Part shown: positions 6,960-14,151 of the stretch, piece by piece | Layout: each line of letters begins with the position of its first letter | Position numbering within the stretch: position 1 is the first letter of the stretch | Assembly: GCA_017553245.1 (NCBI GenBank) | Contig: JAFZMT010000137.1 | Location: forward strand, 1 to 22,639 | Direction of reading: 5' to 3' | Length of the DNA stretch: 22,639 nt | Source of the DNA: Methanomicrobium sp. | Lineage (GTDB): Archaea; Halobacteriota; Methanomicrobia; Methanomicrobiales; Methanomicrobiaceae | Made by a program: the position numbers and the translations under genes | Notes under the pieces: model-generated | Told to the model about the DNA's origin: nothing | Databases searched by the model: none | Seen by the model: the letters and a program-made list of their open reading frames with translations, nothing else

Positions 6960-7814
6960 ATGATTCTTCTGTATATAATCCTTGCAATAATCGCCGGACT
7001 TCTCTTCCACGGCATTCACAGAAAGGTCATTGCGAGGATTCAGACCAGACCGGGACCGCCGATATGGCAGGAATTCCTCCATGTGATGAAGTTCTCCTTC
7101 AAGCAGACGTGGATCCCGAAGACCGCCTCGAAGGTTCTCTTCGTCGCCATCGTCCCCGCCGTCATCGCCATCTGGGCGGGGGCGCTCTATGTCCTGCTCA
7201 CCGGCGGCAGCCTGCTCATCATCTTCGGAGTCTACCTCCTCCACAAGATCACCGAGCACGGTCTGGGACTCTCCTCGGGGTCGCCCTACGGCAAGTTCGG
7301 CGCAATCAGGTCGGTTCTGTCCGCGGCTTCGGAAATTCCGCTCATAGCCTCGATTGCCGGAATCTACTTCATCACGGGCTCGCTCATGATAAACGACATC
7401 GTCGCCTATCAGGCGGCAAACGGCATGCTCCTCATAACCGCCCTTCCGATAGCCCTTGCAATGTATGTCATCATCCTCTCCAAAGTCCCCTACAGCCCCT
7501 TCGGCATAATCGAGGCGAAAGAGATAGTCAGCGGCAACAAAACCGAGCATTTCGGCGCATTCAGGGCGGGGCTTGAGATAGGTTTCGCACTCAAGACCTT
7601 CGTCCTTCTCGCGGTCTTCGTAACGGTCTTCATCGGCGCAATGCCCTTCTGGATGCTCCTTGCCGCCACCCTTATACTGCTCATGACAATGTCCTTCATC
7701 TGTGCGCTGACGCCCATGCTCTCGCCCTATGATGCCGTGACAATCCAGATAGGGGTAATAATCATAGTAATAGTCTACATGGCTTTCATGGCAGTCTTCG
7801 GAGGGATGCCGTAA
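6960..7814 (+). CDS. ehaJ: EhaJ, NuoH-like membrane subunit
   Basis: 284 residues, matching EhaJ and its relatives NuoH (complex I), EchB and HycD. This subunit anchors the peripheral hydrogenase module to the membrane and forms the entry to the ion path. The N-terminal helix is followed by RKVIARIQTRPGPP and the conserved acidic/basic loop KFSFKQTWIPK. Later come seven helices and the loop near PYSPFGIIEAKEIV with conserved acidic residues. The GTG at 6951 is often called as start, but AGGTGA (6949-6954), which includes that GTG, is a textbook ribosome binding site for the ATG at 6960, so I use the latter. It overlaps the next gene by one base (TAATG). Confidence 0.85.
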   Translation: MILLYIILAIIAGLLFHGIHRKVIARIQTRPGPPIWQEFLHVMKFSFKQTWIPKTASKVLFVAIVPAVIAIWAGALYVLLTGGSLLIIFGVYLLHKITEHGLGLSSGSPYGKFGAIRSVLSAASEIPLIASIAGIYFITGSLMINDIVAYQAANGMLLITALPIALAMYVIILSKVPYSPFGIIEAKEIVSGNKTEHFGAFRAGLEIGFALKTFVLLAVFVTVFIGAMPFWMLLAATLILLMTMSFICALTPMLSPYDAVTIQIGVIIIVIVYMAFMAVFGGMP

Positions 7815-8167
7815 TGGAAACCGAAAAGCACAAGCGACTCACGATTAAGCATGCGGCAGCGCTCTGCTTTGCCGTCTACGCCGTAATCCTCGTATGGCAG
7901 TGTATCCAAAGACCCGAGACCGCAATTGCAGTCGCAGCCCTCATTGTCATCTTTGCGGTTACCGTCATCATGATAATGATGAGAAACGGCGCAGTTGCGG
8001 GCACGGGATCGGACACGGGTGCGGGCACATCGGGAGCAGGCACCGTCGCCGCCGCGAAACAGAGAGAAGAAACCCTGCACAGAGGCGAGATGATTCTCGT
8101 AAGTCTCTGCGTATTGCTCTTCTTTGCATACGCAATCTGCAGATTATTGTTTCCGGGGGTGTTCTGA
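7814..8167 (+). CDS. Three-helix membrane protein in the EhaK/EhaL position
   Basis: 117 residues. Two hydrophobic segments lie at about 15-29 and 36-56, followed by a Gly/Ala/Thr-rich linker at about 58-82 and a third helix at about 92-113. In reference Eha operons two small genes, ehaK and ehaL, occupy this place. Only one gene is present here, and the linker between helices 2 and 3 would fit a fusion of the two; that is an inference. GGAGGG at 7800-7805 serves the ATG, and the next gene begins immediately after the stop. Confidence 0.55.
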   Translation: METEKHKRLTIKHAAALCFAVYAVILVWQCIQRPETAIAVAALIVIFAVTVIMIMMRNGAVAGTGSDTGAGTSGAGTVAAAKQREETLHRGEMILVSLCVLLFFAYAICRLLFPGVF

Positions 8168-8692
8168 ATGCCCGATTACGTCTACGAAAAGAACCTTTAC
8201 GGCATGAAACTCAACGTTCTTGCCTGCCCCAATCAGGACAGAATAACCGCCGAGATTGCGGGAATTTTAGGGGTAAACAAACAGGTGCTCAGAAGATTCC
8301 TGATTGAACAGCTGGACATGGCATACCTCGAGAACATTCCCGCCAGATACGAATCGTGGCGGAATTTCTACGGAAAAACGGACGAAGCGACAGACGAAAC
8401 AAAGGCAAAGACCCAAGCCGCACCCAAATCCGCATCCGAATCCGCGCCCGCAAAACTCCCCATAGTTGCGCTCTTCACCGACTATCTGCCCGTGGAGACC
8501 GGCGAAATCGCAAAAGTGCAGGGAAAGTATGACGGGCTTATCAAATCGGGCGCGGGAAAAGAGGATGCGGAAAAGGAATGCATACGCCTCATCGCCGCAA
8601 TCGTCTCGGATGCAAAAAATCAGCCGCAGTCATCCGAAAAGTCAAATCTGAGGAAGAATTCGGCGCCGCGATACACGGGGGATAAAGAATGA
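8168..8692 (+). CDS. ehaM: EhaM-like soluble hydrogenase subunit (DUF1959 type)
   Basis: 174 residues, no membrane segment. The N-terminal 75 residues (QDRITAEIAGILGVNKQVLRRFLIEQLD region) and the later helix (KYDGLIKSGAGKEDAEKECIRLI) fit the DUF1959 family, which is EhaM in methanogens and of unknown detailed function. A Lys/Ala/Ser/Pro-rich linker of about 25 residues (roughly 76-100) separates the two halves and makes the protein longer than the roughly 150 residues I expect. The C-terminal 20 residues are polar and probably disordered. It overlaps the small-subunit gene by ATGA. Confidence 0.7.
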   Translation: MPDYVYEKNLYGMKLNVLACPNQDRITAEIAGILGVNKQVLRRFLIEQLDMAYLENIPARYESWRNFYGKTDEATDETKAKTQAAPKSASESAPAKLPIVALFTDYLPVETGEIAKVQGKYDGLIKSGAGKEDAEKECIRLIAAIVSDAKNQPQSSEKSNLRKNSAPRYTGDKE

Positions 8693-9183
8693 GCATAATT
8701 CAGTCAATAAAGAACAGGGTAAGACAGCGTTCAATACATGTCTGCTACGTAAACGTCGGTTCATGCAACGGCTGCGACATCGAGATTCTCGCATGCCTCG
8801 CGCCGCGTTACGACATCGAGCAGTACGGAATCTATGTCCACAACAACCCCCGTGAAGCGGATATTCTCCTGATTACGGGCGCATACACCGAGCAGTGGGA
8901 GGACAAACTCAGACACCTCTGGGACCTGATTCCCGAACCCAAAGCCGCAATAACAATCGGCAACTGCCCGATATCCGGCTGCGCATACAACCGCCGCGGC
9001 GCAAGAATCGACCCGCCGGTCTCAAAGCACATCCCCGTCGCCGCAAACATCCCGGGCTGTCCCCCGCGCCCGACCGAGATAATAAACACCATCCTCGAAC
9101 TGGCGCCGGTCGTCTTCAAGGACTACGAAATAAAGAAAGAAGCCGCGGAAAAAGAGCGTAAGGCAAAGGAGGCTAAGAGATGA
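8689..9183 (+). CDS. ehaN: EhaN, [NiFe] hydrogenase small subunit
   Basis: 164 residues, NuoB-like small subunit of a group 4 [NiFe] hydrogenase. The proximal [4Fe-4S] ligands are all present: C26 and C29 in SCNGCDIE, C93 in GNCP and C124 in GCPPRP. This cluster passes electrons between the NiFe site in EhaO and the ferredoxin-type subunits. The N-terminal 18 residues are basic, and the C-terminal 20 are a Lys/Glu-rich helix. The gene overlaps both neighbours by ATGA, giving tight coupling of the M, N and O subunits. Confidence 0.93.
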   Translation: MSIIQSIKNRVRQRSIHVCYVNVGSCNGCDIEILACLAPRYDIEQYGIYVHNNPREADILLITGAYTEQWEDKLRHLWDLIPEPKAAITIGNCPISGCAYNRRGARIDPPVSKHIPVAANIPGCPPRPTEIINTILELAPVVFKDYEIKKEAAEKERKAKEAKR

Positions 9184-10274
9184 AGAAAGTCGTCGACGTC
9201 TCCCTGCCGATAGGACCCGTCCACCCCTGCTTCAAAGAACCGGCAAGAATCAAGTGCGAGACCGTTGGTGAGAAGGTTCTCTCCGCCGAGGTCGAACTGG
9301 GTTACGTCAAAAAAGGAATTGAGAAGATCATGGTCGGCAGACCGTGGCAGGAGGTAATGTTCCTTGCCGAAAGAATCTGCGGAATCTGTTCGGTAATCCA
9401 CAACATGGTCTTCATCGAGACCGTCGAAAGAATCAGCGACATCGAAGTCCCGATCCGCGCCCAGTACCTGCGCGTCATCGTCAACGAACTCGACAGGATG
9501 CAGTCGCACCTCCTCGCCAACTACTCCTACTGCTACACAATCGAGCACGAGACTCTCGCAATGTATCTCATCAACCTCCGTGAGACCGTCATCGACCAGC
9601 TCGAACTCATCACCGGCGCCAGAATCACCTGCGCCTACATCATCCCTGGCGGCGTCAGATTCGACCTCCGCGACGAAGATGCCGCCACACTGAGCGCGGC
9701 TCTCGACAAATGCGAGAAGGACATCCGCCGTTACGTAAAAATCTTCGAGGAAGGTCCCCTGATTGCGCTTCGAAGCAAAGAAGTGGGCATTATCACGAAA
9801 GAAGAGGTCATCGCCTCGCAGGCGGCGGGACCCACGGCACGCGCAAGCGGAATTGAATTCGACAACCGCCTTAACCACCCCACTTATCAGAAACTCGACT
9901 TTAAGCCGATAGTGCTTCACTCCTGCGACAACTACGCAAGGATAATGCTTCGATTCCTCGAACTCTTCCAGAGCATTGAGCTTATCCGCGAATGCCTCAA
10001 AAGACTCGAAGGGCTTAAAGGGGAGCCAATCCGCGGCGGCGGCGAGGTCGGCGAAGGCGAATTCACGTGGACGGGAGAGGCCCCGCGCGGCGGGCTTACC
10101 TATCACGTAAAGACCAACAGATACGGACATGTGGCTGAAATATCGGTGCAGACACCCTCAATCATGAACATGGATGCCTGTGCGCACTATATGCTAAAGG
10201 GCGCGGATTCCGCGGCGGACATCACCGCCGTCTTCATAAGCTCCGACCCCTGCATATCCTGTAACGAGAGGTAG
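9180..10274 (+). CDS. ehaO: EhaO, [NiFe] hydrogenase large subunit
   Basis: 364 residues, catalytic large subunit holding the NiFe(CN)2CO site. Both nickel-binding pairs are intact: R65-I-C67-G-I-C70, with the conserved histidine at 74, and D356-P-C358-I-S-C361 at the C-terminus. So the enzyme should be active, unlike complex I NuoD. The protein stops three residues after the last cysteine (NER), so there is no long C-terminal extension to be removed by a maturation protease, as in several other energy-converting hydrogenases. AGGAGG precedes the ATG, which overlaps the ehaN stop. Confidence 0.95.
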   Translation: MKKVVDVSLPIGPVHPCFKEPARIKCETVGEKVLSAEVELGYVKKGIEKIMVGRPWQEVMFLAERICGICSVIHNMVFIETVERISDIEVPIRAQYLRVIVNELDRMQSHLLANYSYCYTIEHETLAMYLINLRETVIDQLELITGARITCAYIIPGGVRFDLRDEDAATLSAALDKCEKDIRRYVKIFEEGPLIALRSKEVGIITKEEVIASQAAGPTARASGIEFDNRLNHPTYQKLDFKPIVLHSCDNYARIMLRFLELFQSIELIRECLKRLEGLKGEPIRGGGEVGEGEFTWTGEAPRGGLTYHVKTNRYGHVAEISVQTPSIMNMDACAHYMLKGADSAADITAVFISSDPCISCNER

Positions 10275-10314
10275 GGGAAAAAAGGAGAAATAAGGAGGAA
10301 AAAGGAGGAAGAAA
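10275..10314 (+). promoter_or_regulatory. Multiple Shine-Dalgarno-like motifs before the polyferredoxin gene
   Basis: This 40-base all-purine spacer carries four AGGAG/GGAGG-like motifs in a row (near 10283, 10293, 10302 and 10308). Only the last is close to the ATG at 10315. Repetition of the site may raise initiation or may be duplication debris. Confidence 0.6.
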
Positions 10315-10911
10315 ATGTTCTCGATAATCTGCTATCTCAAAGAATTTCTGCGGGCGGAATGGATTAAGAAGTTCCTCTTCGCGAAGACGCCGCCGCTGGT
10401 GACCCCCCCGCACTACCGCGACTTTCCGCAACTGACCGGAAAAGAGTGCTCGCATGAACTGCGCTGCATGATGATCTGCCCCGTTCCTGGCGCCATCGAG
10501 GTCTTAAAGGACGAAAACGGCAAATGGAACCCCGTCATCTACAAAGGTCACTGCCTGCGGTGCGGTCTCTGCGTGGAAGCCTGCCCCGACAATGTCCTCA
10601 CCTCGGGAAGAATCCTTGAGCAGAACGAGATCGACAGGACAAGCCTGCTTGGAACCTATCATCTCGTCATCGACAACAAACTCTGCATGAAATGCGGAAA
10701 CTGCTCGGTCGCCTGCCCGATTAACAAGGAGATAGACCCGCGTCTGGCGCATAACGCGACCTCCTCCGGCGATGACGTCATAATGCGCATCAAAAACTCG
10801 AAACTGACGATTCTGCACCCCGAAAAATGCACGGGCTGCAAGACCTGCGAGGAGACCTGCCCCAACAGGGCGATAAGAGTCTACAGGTGCGTCGAAGGCG
10901 TTCAGGACTGA
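10315..10911 (+). CDS. ehaP: Polyferredoxin subunit of the Eha hydrogenase (EhaP-like)
   Basis: 198-residue iron-sulfur protein. Three complete CxxCxxCxxxCP motifs start at C80, C124 and C172, enough for three [4Fe-4S] clusters. A fourth, degenerate set occurs near the N-terminus (C45, C51, C55-Pro), where only three cysteines with altered spacing remain. The N-terminal 25 residues are hydrophobic and basic and may touch the membrane. It probably carries electrons between EhaN and the ferredoxin used by formylmethanofuran dehydrogenase; that role comes from the operon context and from what is known of Eha. It is the last gene of the operon, followed by A-rich repeats and a T-tract. Confidence 0.8.
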   Translation: MFSIICYLKEFLRAEWIKKFLFAKTPPLVTPPHYRDFPQLTGKECSHELRCMMICPVPGAIEVLKDENGKWNPVIYKGHCLRCGLCVEACPDNVLTSGRILEQNEIDRTSLLGTYHLVIDNKLCMKCGNCSVACPINKEIDPRLAHNATSSGDDVIMRIKNSKLTILHPEKCTGCKTCEETCPNRAIRVYRCVEGVQD

Positions 10912-11000
10912 AAACTCAAAGAAAACATGAAAAAGAAAACATGAAAAAGAAAACTGAAACAGTCTGAAATAAAAACGGCACAAAACAAAATCAGATAAAA

Positions 11001-11078
11001 CAAGTCAACCAACAAAAATCAGATTAAGCAAAATCATACAAAACAAGTCAACCAACAAAATCAGATAAAGCAAAATCA
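11001..11078. repeat. 43-bp tandem repeat, two copies, downstream of the eha operon
   Basis: A unit beginning CAAGTCAACCAACAAAA at 11001 returns at 11044 and runs on as AATCAGATNAAGCAAAATCA, with small differences. A partial copy (AAAATCAGATAAAACAA) precedes it at about 10987. Upstream, AACATGAAAAAGAAA is repeated at about 10923 and 10939. The sequence is A-rich on the plus strand and non-coding. Confidence 0.8.
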
Positions 11079-11097
11079 AAAAATTTCTTTTTTATCG
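11070..11097. terminator. A-tract/T-tract between convergent units
   Basis: AAAAAATTTCTTTTTT at about 11080-11095 gives a T-run on the plus strand after the polyferredoxin gene and a T-run on the minus strand after the zinc ribbon gene. It is a plausible bidirectional U-tract terminator of archaeal type. No strong GC hairpin is present. Confidence 0.5.
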
Positions 11098-11120
11098 TAT
11101 TATTTCAACGGAATAATGCT

Positions 11121-11441
11121 TCAGGATTCGATTATCTTTGACATGTCGTTTGAATCGTTTGCTTTTTCGGGATTTATCAGCGCCTGCTTCATCCATTCCG
11201 CATACTCTTTGCGTATCTGCTCCCGCTCCTCTTCCGTGAGGTCTTTTCTCTTCTGCGCAGTCAGATACTTCTTAAGCTCGGCAATTATCGACTCGGCAAG
11301 GCGATAGTCCGCGACCTCCAGATAGATTGTCGCATCCGCCACATCGATAATCTCTCCGCACTGCGGGCAAAGCCGCTGCGGACTGTATTTATCGACATAG
11401 GTAAAGGTGGAACATCCGGGACACTTGAGTATCAGATACAC
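11121..11441 (-). CDS. Small zinc ribbon protein of DUF1922 type
   Basis: 106 residues. The N-terminal zinc ribbon has C7/C10 (KCPGC) and C25/C28 (LCPQC). The segment after it (VADATIYLEVADYRLAESIIAELKKY) resembles the small archaeal DUF1922 family, whose function is unknown. A Glu/Arg/Lys-rich helical C-terminus extends it beyond the roughly 70-residue members I recall. The start is a GTG with no clear ribosome binding site, so it may be leaderless. It is divergent from cofE, and the two share a 94-base promoter region. Confidence 0.7.
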   Translation of the reverse strand: MYLILKCPGCSTFTYVDKYSPQRLCPQCGEIIDVADATIYLEVADYRLAESIIAELKKYLTAQKRKDLTEEEREQIRKEYAEWMKQALINPEKANDSNDMSKIIES

Positions 11442-11535
11442 GATATTTTAGTGGTATACCTTAAATGATATTAATATTCCCCTGCCGCGAATCGAAATGA
11501 TCATTTTTTACGGATTGAGCAATTATATCCATACT
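11442..11535. promoter_or_regulatory. Divergent promoter region between the zinc ribbon gene and cofE
   Basis: This 94-base spacer contains A/T-rich candidate TATA boxes facing both ways (TTAAATGATATTAATATT near 11461-11478, and ATTATATCC just before cofE). Neither gene has a Shine-Dalgarno sequence, which suggests short or absent leaders. The exact elements are uncertain. Confidence 0.35.
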
Positions 11536-12288
11536 ATGAGTATAGAAGTCATTCCCGTAAGAGATCTCCCCATATTTCAGAAAGGAGACTCGTTCGCCGC
11601 AGAAATCTGCAAAAAAGCCGATCTTGAAGACGGCGACGTAATCTGCCTCGCCTCCGCCGTCTACTCAAAGACAAAAGGCTACTTCAGATCCTACGACTCG
11701 ATAACGCCGGGCAAAAAAGCAATCGAGATCGCCGAAAAATGCGGCGAAGACCCGCGATTCATACAGGTAGTCCTCGACGACACCGAAGACATCATACAGG
11801 AATACCCCTTTGTCCTCTCGCAGTTGAAGTGCGGTCACGTTGGGGTCAGAGCCGGCGTCGACAACAGCAACATCGAAATAGGCTACATAGTAAGCCTGCC
11901 GCCGGAACCGATGAAAGCCGCCGAAGAAGTAAGAGAAGAGTTCAAAGCGATAACGGGCAAAGACATCCGCGTAATCATCACCGACACCTGCGGCAGATCC
12001 TTCAGGCGCGGTCAGACCGGCGTTGCAATAGGATGGGCGGGAATGAAAGCCATATGCGACTTCAGGGGCAAAAAAGACCTCTTCGGGCGCGTCCTTGAGA
12101 TAACCGAGGAAGCCGTCGTCGATGAATTCTCGGCATTCGCCAACTTCATCATGGGGGAGAGCAACGAAGGCATCCCCGCCGTCATCTTCCGCAACTGCCC
12201 GCACTGGGAGGGGCATGACAACTTATACTTCACGCCGCAGGAAGACATCACCAGAAAAGCGCTCAAAAAACTGAACAATCTTGAATAA
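11536..12288 (+). CDS. cofE: CofE, coenzyme F420-0:L-glutamate ligase
   Basis: 250 residues from the ATG at 11536. CofE adds L-glutamates to F420-0 using GTP, making the F420-2 that methanogens use as hydride carrier. The family blocks are clear: IPVRDLPIFQKGD at the N-terminus, the HVGVRAGVDNSNI block in the middle, and TDTCGRSFRRGQTGVAIG near residue 155-172 with GTP- and metal-binding residues. The reading from 11497 adds 13 residues that the family lacks and is rejected. Length is normal. It is probably monocistronic and is followed by repeated GAATAAA spacer sequence. Confidence 0.95.
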   Translation: MSIEVIPVRDLPIFQKGDSFAAEICKKADLEDGDVICLASAVYSKTKGYFRSYDSITPGKKAIEIAEKCGEDPRFIQVVLDDTEDIIQEYPFVLSQLKCGHVGVRAGVDNSNIEIGYIVSLPPEPMKAAEEVREEFKAITGKDIRVIITDTCGRSFRRGQTGVAIGWAGMKAICDFRGKKDLFGRVLEITEEAVVDEFSAFANFIMGESNEGIPAVIFRNCPHWEGHDNLYFTPQEDITRKALKKLNNLE

Positions 12289-12372
12289 ATGCAGTTTCAA
12301 TAAAAAACTGTCCCGAATAAACGCACAAAAACGTCTCGAATAAACACACAAAAACAGCCTTGAATAAAAACA
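12283..12372. repeat. Reiterated GAATAAA motif after cofE
   Basis: The cofE stop context GAATAAA (12283-12289, containing TAA) recurs at 12315, 12338 and 12362, with a variant CAATAAA near 12298. Spacing is about 15-24 bases, and parts of the flanks (CACAAAAAC) are repeated too. The whole spacer 12289-12531 is A-rich and holds no gene I can support. Confidence 0.7.
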
Positions 12373-12531
12373 GCCGCAATAAGAACGGCAACCATAAATC
12401 GGCAAAAAAATCGACAATAAAATATTTCCGGGATCGGATACACCAATCTGTCGGAAACACCCTAAGGTATTTCCGATTACTCAACTTACTTCACTTTTTT
12501 TCGTCTTCGGAATTTTAAAAAGGAATTAAAT

Positions 12532-12693
12532 TCAGAAGATGTGGTTTAAGACCGCAACAATAATTCCGACTGCCGCCGCAAAAACCAGAACTACCTTCGG
12601 TGAGATATGGAAGGAACGCTTGTCCTCGCTGTCATAATATGTAACAAGACCTGCGGACGAAACCATTCCGCCGCCTTTGTTCTTTACTGCCAT
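12532..12693 (-). CDS. secG: Preprotein translocase subunit SecG / Sec61-beta
   Basis: 53-residue protein, the usual size of archaeal Sec61-beta. The cytosolic N-terminus MAVKNKGGGMVSSAGLVTYY has the family's Gly-rich stretch and the SSAGL.TYY motif. It is followed by DSEDKRSFHISPK and a single C-terminal transmembrane helix (about 35-50). It is the tail-anchored accessory subunit of the SecYE channel. The real start is the ATG at 12693; a longer 100-codon reading frame reaching 12834 runs through promoter DNA and is not real. TATATAAAAT at 12717-12726 (minus strand TATA box) lies about 28 bases from the start, so the mRNA would be nearly leaderless. Confidence 0.93.
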   Translation of the reverse strand: MAVKNKGGGMVSSAGLVTYYDSEDKRSFHISPKVVLVFAAAVGIIVAVLNHIF

Positions 12694-13053
12694 GCCTATT
12701 ATAGTGGACGTCGACATATATAAAATAAAGGCAGGCGAAAACAGGCAGCCGCAAAACCGAGCGGAAAATATATCGTATAACTGAACATACAAACACTGAC
12801 ACAACAAAGCGCAATAACACGGCAGGAATAACAATCATTACAAACAAACGAAATCACGGGATTACCCGACAAACGAAAATAACCGAACCGCGAAATTAAC
12901 AGAACAACGGCACCAATCAAAAACAAACTGAACGAAATTCAACGAAATGAACTCAAAATCACTTAAACCGAAACCTATAACAGCAACACCGATGATAACA
13001 GATCTGATAAGCATAAATCCCTTGAGATCAAAACTCATGCGGGGACACGAATT
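12694..13053. other. 360-base A-rich intergenic region
   Basis: The left end holds the secG promoter. The rest, 12730-13040, is strikingly A-rich and T-poor on the plus strand, with many loose repeats of ACAAACGAAA and AACGAAAT. I find no gene, tRNA or clear hairpin in it. A weak GGGGACA lies before the amidohydrolase ATG at 13054. Confidence 0.5.
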
Positions 13054-14091
13054 ATGACGGGCGTAACCGACTCATACATAATAGCGGGCAGAGTCTGCTA
13101 CGGGCGCGAATTTGAACTCGTCGATGCCGAAATTGAGGTAGAAAACGGCATAATCAGGAGCGTAAACGAGATAAGCAGCGCCCCCGATCAGTGGATCTTC
13201 CCCTGCCTCTTCAACGCACACACCCACCTTGCCGATACCGTCGCCATGGACGCGGAGATAAAACAGGGCATGACGCTCTCCGACCTTGTCGCACCCCCGA
13301 ACGGACTCAAGCACAGAATCTTAAACGAAACTCCCTCGGAGATACGCATAGACGCAATGACCGAGAGTCTCAGATTCATGAAAAGGAGCACTACCGCGGG
13401 CTTCTGTGACTTCCGCGATGGCGGCGTAAACGGCGTAAACGAACTCAAAACAGCGCTCAGATTATCCGGCACCGGACTCAAAGCCCTCATCCTCGGACGC
13501 GAAGGCGGCGAAAAGATAGCCGACGGCATCGGAGTCTCCAGCACCAAAGAAGGCGAACATGTCCTGCGGCTTGCCGAGGAAACCAAGAAGCGCGGCGGAT
13601 TCGTCGCGTTTCACGCCGGCGAAAAGGACAATCGCGACATCGACAACGCAATCGACGCACAGCCCGACCTGCTCATCCACATGACGCACGCAAACGACTC
13701 TCAGCTCAGACGCTGTGCCGACCTCGACATACCCATCGCCGTCTGCCCGCGGTCAAACCACATACTCGGACAGGCATCATCCAAAGACAACCCGCCGATA
13801 CGAAAAATGCTTGATTTCGGCTGCAAAGTCCTTTTGGGCACGGATAACGTCATGTTCGTCCAGCCCGACATGTGTGCGGAGATGTCTTTCACCTACTACG
13901 CCTACGGTCTCAAATCCGAAGAGATACTCGACATGGCAGTCGCGGGCTCCGAACTCATTAACTCTCCCTTTTACATAGAAGAAGGCAACATCGCGGCATT
14001 CCACACCGTCAACCCCCGCGCCTCGAATCTGCGCTTCAGCAGATCGCCGGAGAAATCCTTCGTAAATCGTGTCGCTTTTACGGACGTTTAG
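13054..14091 (+). CDS. Metal-dependent amidohydrolase (cytosine/adenosine deaminase-like)
   Basis: 345 residues of the amidohydrolase superfamily, a TIM-barrel hydrolase with flanking beta sandwich. Metal ligands are visible: H56 and H58 in NAHTHLAD, H187 in FHAGE, H212 in MTHAN and the catalytic D264 in LGTDN. This set matches the deaminase branch (cytosine, S-adenosylhomocysteine, 5'-deoxyadenosine or methylthioadenosine deaminases), but the protein is shorter than the roughly 400-430 of the purine-nucleoside deaminases. The substrate is therefore left open. It stands alone between an A-rich spacer and the stress protein gene. Confidence 0.8.
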   Translation: MTGVTDSYIIAGRVCYGREFELVDAEIEVENGIIRSVNEISSAPDQWIFPCLFNAHTHLADTVAMDAEIKQGMTLSDLVAPPNGLKHRILNETPSEIRIDAMTESLRFMKRSTTAGFCDFRDGGVNGVNELKTALRLSGTGLKALILGREGGEKIADGIGVSSTKEGEHVLRLAEETKKRGGFVAFHAGEKDNRDIDNAIDAQPDLLIHMTHANDSQLRRCADLDIPIAVCPRSNHILGQASSKDNPPIRKMLDFGCKVLLGTDNVMFVQPDMCAEMSFTYYAYGLKSEEILDMAVAGSELINSPFYIEEGNIAAFHTVNPRASNLRFSRSPEKSFVNRVAFTDV

Positions 14092-14151
14092 AGAATATCT
14101 TTTATGTAAATAAAAAAAAAATTATTAAGTCAATTTTGAGGGAGATAATTG

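Noticed and set aside
6159..7550. A 463-codon minus-strand reading frame across the hydrogenase operon
   Set aside because: It lies opposite four well-supported eha genes with matching ribosome binding sites. Its translation is rich in Arg, Asp and Glu with no domain, as expected for a shadow of hydrophobic GC-rich genes.
9123..10130. A 335-codon minus-strand frame opposite ehaO
   Set aside because: The plus strand encodes the hydrogenase large subunit with all ligands; the antisense translation has no recognisable family.
11001..11078. Terminal repeats of an insertion sequence
   Set aside because: The copies are direct, adjacent and non-coding, with no transposase and no inverted ends.
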